Below are positions 60,376-64,000 of a DNA stretch of 64,000 bases, piece after piece. The notes beneath the pieces were generated by a model that worked only from the letters and a program-made list of their open reading frames with translations, had not been told where the DNA came from and made no database searches. The DNA is from Hermodice carunculata (taxonomy: Eukaryota > Annelida > Polychaeta > Eunicida > Amphinomidae), in contig OZ026614.1 in NCBI GenBank assembly GCA_964020975.1, forward strand, positions 1,426,501-1,490,500, in the 5' to 3' direction. How positions within the stretch are numbered: the stretch's first letter is position 1; the number at the start of each line of letters is the position of its first letter. Made by a program: the position numbers and the translations under genes.

Positions 60376-60752
60376 TCATAATTGTCCCACTTCAAATACA
60401 GAAGTAAAAATTGTAATCACATTTGTCCTGACTTTGGTTGGTCCAATAAAGATTAACAGATTAATGAGAGTATACTGTCCCCAGCACTCATTCAGTAAAA
60501 CGTTTGTGTAGTGTGCAAGTGTTGTATCCATGTAGTACCAGAAGTTCAGCACAATCATCAATGACATGACAAAAGAGTATCCTCCTGCATGCCACACAAT
60601 TACCACACTGCGGGATACATGTTCATTTGCTATGATGCAAGATAAATAATATATTATTGACTTGTGAAGCATTTCTAACACAAATGTCAACAATTTTACT
60701 GTGTCTGAGCTAGTACACACTCTAGCACCCAGCACACCATGCAGTAATTTCA
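60376..60752 (-). other. Candidate coding exon, membrane-type, with a decayed relative
   Basis: On the minus strand an acceptor ATCTTTGCACTTTGCAG ends at 60753. The frame runs 124 codons to a stop: KLLTFVLEMLHKSIIYYLSC, VVIVWHAGGYSFVMSLMIVL, NFWYYMD, QYTLINLLIFIGPTKVRTNV. Two to three hydrophobic segments suggest a membrane protein. A diverged copy at about 61387-61475 (minus) reads FVFEILHRSVILHLSC at the same place, with mostly conservative changes. This suggests a once-coding, duplicated sequence. The family was not recognised. Confidence 0.35.
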
Positions 60753-60965
60753 CTGCAAAGTGCAAAGATCTTCTCGATCAGAAGTTCACTCAAATACACA
60801 CAGAAAGCAAACTGAAAAAATAAAATGTAGTAAAAATTAATCAATGAGAAATAACCTGCATGGTGTTCTTAACTTGTACTTTTGACTTTTTCCATCTCAC
60901 TGGAAGTCTGTCACCCACTTTGAAATGACTTAATCCTGCGGCACGGAGTTCTGAAAGCTCTACAT

Positions 60966-61098
60966 TATAAAAATGAAGTCTGTCTCTGCTTTTGTCATTG
61001 GCATGGAACATATCGCGAGGTCATGAAAAAAATGCCTACCAACAACCGCGCTGTTGCATGCCAATGACAACAGCAGGGAGAGACTTCATTTTTTATAT
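60966..61098. mobile_element. Hairpin element, about 134 bp
   Basis: Arms of about 42 bp are inverted copies with a few mismatches: ATAAAAATGAAGTCTGTCTC and TTGTCATTGGCATG on the left; CATGCCAATGACAA and GAGACTTCATTTTTTAT on the right. The loop is about 45 bp and contains CGCG and GCGC. It is consistent with a small foldback element. Confidence 0.6.
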
Positions 61099-61297
61099 TT
61101 ATATTCATATTAACATTAATACTAGAATTAAGTTTGTCATGAATATTTGTGCGTAAAAGTTTTGATAGCCACTGCGAAGGACCTTTTGTTTATCAGTGGG
61201 AGGAGCTATGGGTGTGGCCAGCCACTTGTTACGTAGGCACTGGCACGTGCCGTGCTGTACATGATGTTACCCTCGACCAATGAAAACAAAATTTGTC

Positions 61298-62342
61298 CCT
61301 ATTCTTTCAATGCTAACAAAAACTCCGAATGTAAATATTATAAAGTAATATGATGCACATGCAGACACCACAGGATGAACAGACATGTCAATGGTGATGG
61401 TGCAAGACAAATGCAATATTACTGACCTGTGAAGTATTTCAAACACAAATGTTGGAACACTTTATTGTGTGATTTTTCCACCTCAAGGAAATACTCTTTT
61501 TTTTAATTTTTATTTTGTATACTTTGTACGTGACTATATTCAAACAGTCCACGTCAGCCAAGGAATACAGGACACTAATACAATGTTTATAATCGGCACA
61601 CAGGTCAATTCAAGGTTTATATCCATCCATGTCAAGGTTTCTAAATGGCAGCAGACAAAATCTGTCCTCTGTAAGTTTGCCTGAAGGATTTGACCAGTGA
61701 ATACAGTCCCGGATGGGGCACCTGATTTTGTGAAGCATTGTTTTCAGCTGACACCAGAATACAATGTACAAGGCATTTTTCTCCATTTACTCTGCCTCAG
61801 CTTAAGACCTGTTCAAGTCCGGATGGGGGGGGGGGGGGGGGGGGGGAGGGGAGCTCCAGAATTTCACACAGCATCATCATTTTGATGTATGTTCCTGTAC
61901 ACCCCTAATTGGAGGTTCCTCTTGAACTTTCTCACAGCTCTCTGTTTTACCCTGTAACATTAAACAGACCACAGTTTCCAATCAATATTAATTCAAAAAG
62001 TTCTACAGTCAATAGCTTGCTGCATGGAATGCCCAGACTGCTAAAGCAAACCGGTTTACTGTCAGTTCATGCTTGGTGTAAGGCCCCTACTCACCCTTGC
62101 CTTACAATGAATGAAAGGCTAGGAAAGATTATAAGTTAGCTTATAAATGTATTACGTGGGAGACTTGATCCTTTCATAAATTGTATGAGGAGGACATCTG
62201 TGTATGCATGTGATGTCTTAATGTTAAAGAAAGCCAATTATATACTTGGTACTTAACAATTGCAGTGTACTAAAAGGATATAAAGAACTGTATTTTTTAA
62301 TATTTACATTTGTTATTTTTGTTAGCATTGAAAGAATAGGAA
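61298..62342. repeat. Inverted repeat arms about 1 kb apart
   Basis: CCTATTCTTTCAATGCTAAC at 61298 and GTTAGCATTGAAAGAATAGG ending at 62342 are perfect inverted copies; the match extends to about 45 bp with some changes (AATATTTACATT). Weaker inverted similarity continues outward (CTCCTCCCACT near 62689 against AGTGGGAGGAG near 61195). The interior has no recognised gene and a G run of about 20 at 61826-61846. Confidence 0.6.
61387..61475 (-). pseudogene. Decayed relative of the sequence at 60376
   Basis: About 80 bp align with 60625-60703 in the same orientation ('ACATTTGTGTT.GAAAT', 'CTTCACA.GTCA'). The translation is similar, but an in-frame stop and a one-base length change lie just upstream. 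Confidence 0.35.
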
Positions 62343-62811
62343 CGGTAGTGTAGTTCATGAGGTAATGGTTACACTAGAGCATCTCGTGCAACCAACGTGC
62401 TGCGCAATAATATCCTCATGCTTGGCCTGGGACCATTTTCACTTCCCAATTGTTAGCGCCTCCGAAGCGTTTGATTCATAGGCCTAAGCATAATGGGAAG
62501 ACGGTATCAGATGATCAAGAATTGCATATCTACTCGTCAAAACTTGCCTAAATGTTTTCTTTTACCGGTTTTGCAAGCTTTATTGAAATAAAGTTGTTGT
62601 GTTATTCGGAACTATTTTTTTCCTAGTTTTGTGTTCCAGGAGTTGCCTTGACAACTTATGGCTGATGTAGTAGCCCCGCCTACTTGGCTCCTCCCACTAG
62701 TAAACAAAAAGGCAATTTTTTGTAAATTGACAAGCTAAAAACGATTTTAAATCAACTATCAATGATAATACTTACTCTTATGTCAATAGAAATTGATGTT
62801 AAATGTAAATA

Positions 62812-62973
62812 TAAGAATTAAACTTCCTCTCTAGTGTAATTACGGGTGCATGGTTGCAGTTTGTGTGACAGGCATTTCTTTGATGACGCGCTACCGCGCG
62901 TCATCAGAAATGCCTGTCACACAAACTGCAACCATGCGCCCGTAATTACACTAGAGAGGAAGTTTAATTCTTA
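62812..62973. repeat. Near-perfect palindrome, 162 bp
   Basis: Arms of about 77 bp pair with one or two mismatches. The left arm has AATTAAACTTCCTCTCTAGT and TTGCAGTTTGTGTGACAGGC, and the right arm has their complements. The tip is GATGACGCGC-tacc-GCGCGTCATC, so the loop is only a few bases. This could be a foldback/MITE remnant and should extrude as a cruciform or cause replication stalling. Confidence 0.85.
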
Positions 62974-64000
62974 ATTAATTGCTGCAGCATTCTATACTGC
63001 AATATTTCTAGGCCTAGGGTCTCATTTAAAGTTTGCATGGTGCATGTTGACAAGTTCACAACATTTACCTTCTCAGTAGAGAAGTTGCAATGGCTGTGTA
63101 TGCAGAAGCTGCAACATCTGCTTGTTATTTTGTCAGATATATGTGCATCTGACCTTACACAAAACAAAACTTAAAAAAAAAAAAAAAACTGCTTCCCCCC
63201 CCCCCATACAGAAAAATTCTGTGGCCCAGTTTGCTCAGCATGGAGACTCCATTGCTTCACAGCAAACAGCGCAACATTATTCTTGACACAACCAATTATC
63301 CAATTAGGATCCTGTTGATATCACTGCACCTTAAGTGCTCCCCCCCCCCCCCCCGAGTCTTGTGATATACTGTATACTCTGGTGACCATATACTAGAAAT
63401 TATGATGGCCCTATGTAATATCAGCCCTTTGCCGAGTTGGGCTGGTCAGTGTGTGGCAAGTTACCAGACATGCTGTTTGGATACAATTACAAATTTTTGT
63501 AAACTTGATGAAACAAGCATGAAAGGTAGCAAGTAAAAAAAACCCACAAACCTGTTTGCTCAAGTTGCATTTTGCCATCCGTTGTTGCCGTCTGCCCAGA
63601 ATCTTCATCCGTTGCAACATTGGGTGGTGTGCAAAGACCAGGGCTACAGCATCCTTTTTCAGGACTTTATCATATCTAGGTTGCTTTCCTAAGATTTTTG
63701 AGATCTTGATGTGATCATCTTAAAAATTTTCCAGAATAAAGTGTTCTTCACATACCACCTTGTGCTTCCCAAAGTTGAACTTTGTGACATCTGTCCCATC
63801 CCTGTACTCCTATGTAGCCACTCAACAGCCAGCTCTCTGTTTCTTGTTTTTTTTTTTTTTGTCGGGCTGGTTTGTGCAGCCGTAAGCCTGGCAATCGGGG
63901 ATTGTTGTGCGTTAACAAAGATTGAAACTAATCAAACAAATTCAAGGAAACTTTGTTGATACGGTGCTTCATGTTCCATCCCATCACAGACCATGCAACC
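62974..64000. other. No gene; several homopolymer runs
   Basis: An A run and C run are at about 63170-63205, a C run of about 15 at 63340-63354 and a T run at about 63847-63860. Open frames are short and without domains. Confidence 0.35.

Noticed and set aside
49335-64000. Next exon of the KIAA0513-like gene
   Set aside because: I looked for the expected Glu/Lys-rich continuation and SBF2-type domain on the plus strand and found no convincing match.

Overview
This is a repeat-dense, AT-rich eukaryotic window. Coding exons are sparse, introns are large, DNA-transposon and LINE debris is abundant, and no bacterial gene organisation is visible. The mix of elements (YR retrotransposon, Tc1-like transposon, many Helentron-like elements, tetranucleotide microsatellites) and one KIAA0513-like exon fit a marine invertebrate, probably a deuterostome such as an amphioxus, hemichordate or echinoderm. 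A mollusc cannot be excluded from sequence alone.

Host genes. The only confident host coding sequence is one exon at 48211-49328 (+). It has a good acceptor and donor, an in-frame stop upstream of the start, and an acidic/serine-rich stretch leading into a D-x-M-x-x-F-V-x-x-I-F-x-S-G segment that resembles vertebrate KIAA0513 just before its SBF2-type domain. The following exons were not found and probably lie beyond the window. A 2.2 kb array of 45-bp units (45409-47607) lies 0.6 kb upstream. Three weaker exon-like stretches lie at 58.5-60.8 kb.

Layout. 0-2 kb: LINE reverse-transcriptase remnant, tRNA-derived SINE dimer, a 621-bp MITE. 3.8-7 kb: Helentron-like elements. 7.5-11.9 kb: a fossil tyrosine-recombinase retrotransposon on the minus strand with split direct repeats. 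14.8-24.7 kb: a head-to-tail cluster of Helentron-like elements, interrupted by two short insertions with 14-15-bp target duplications, each carrying a hammerhead-ribozyme-like motif. 24.7-31 kb: mostly unrecognised sequence, microsatellites and further Helentron-like fragments. 33.0-34.5 kb: an apparently complete Tc1-like transposon inserted at a (TA)n tract. 34.7-39.2 kb: a Helentron-like block containing a nested 1460-bp TA-flanked element. 40-44.6 kb: a minus-strand Helentron-like copy, MITEs, a local duplication and a LINE 3' end. 50.5-54.1 kb: two more Helentron-like families. 54.4-56.4 kb: a decayed LINE. 56.7-57.7 kb: a MITE built from an iterated motif. 60.9-63 kb: two palindromes in a larger inverted arrangement.

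Most striking signals: (1) the two hammerhead-like motifs sharing the palindromic core GAAACCGGTC; (2) several unrelated Helentron-like families with one architecture (5' hairpin, then GTCC/GTCG or TTTC repeats, an inverted copy of the 5' arm near the 3' end, a terminal hairpin and CTAG/CTTG-T); (3) the 45-bp minisatellite, open on both strands. All functional statements come from reading the sequence; no search was run.
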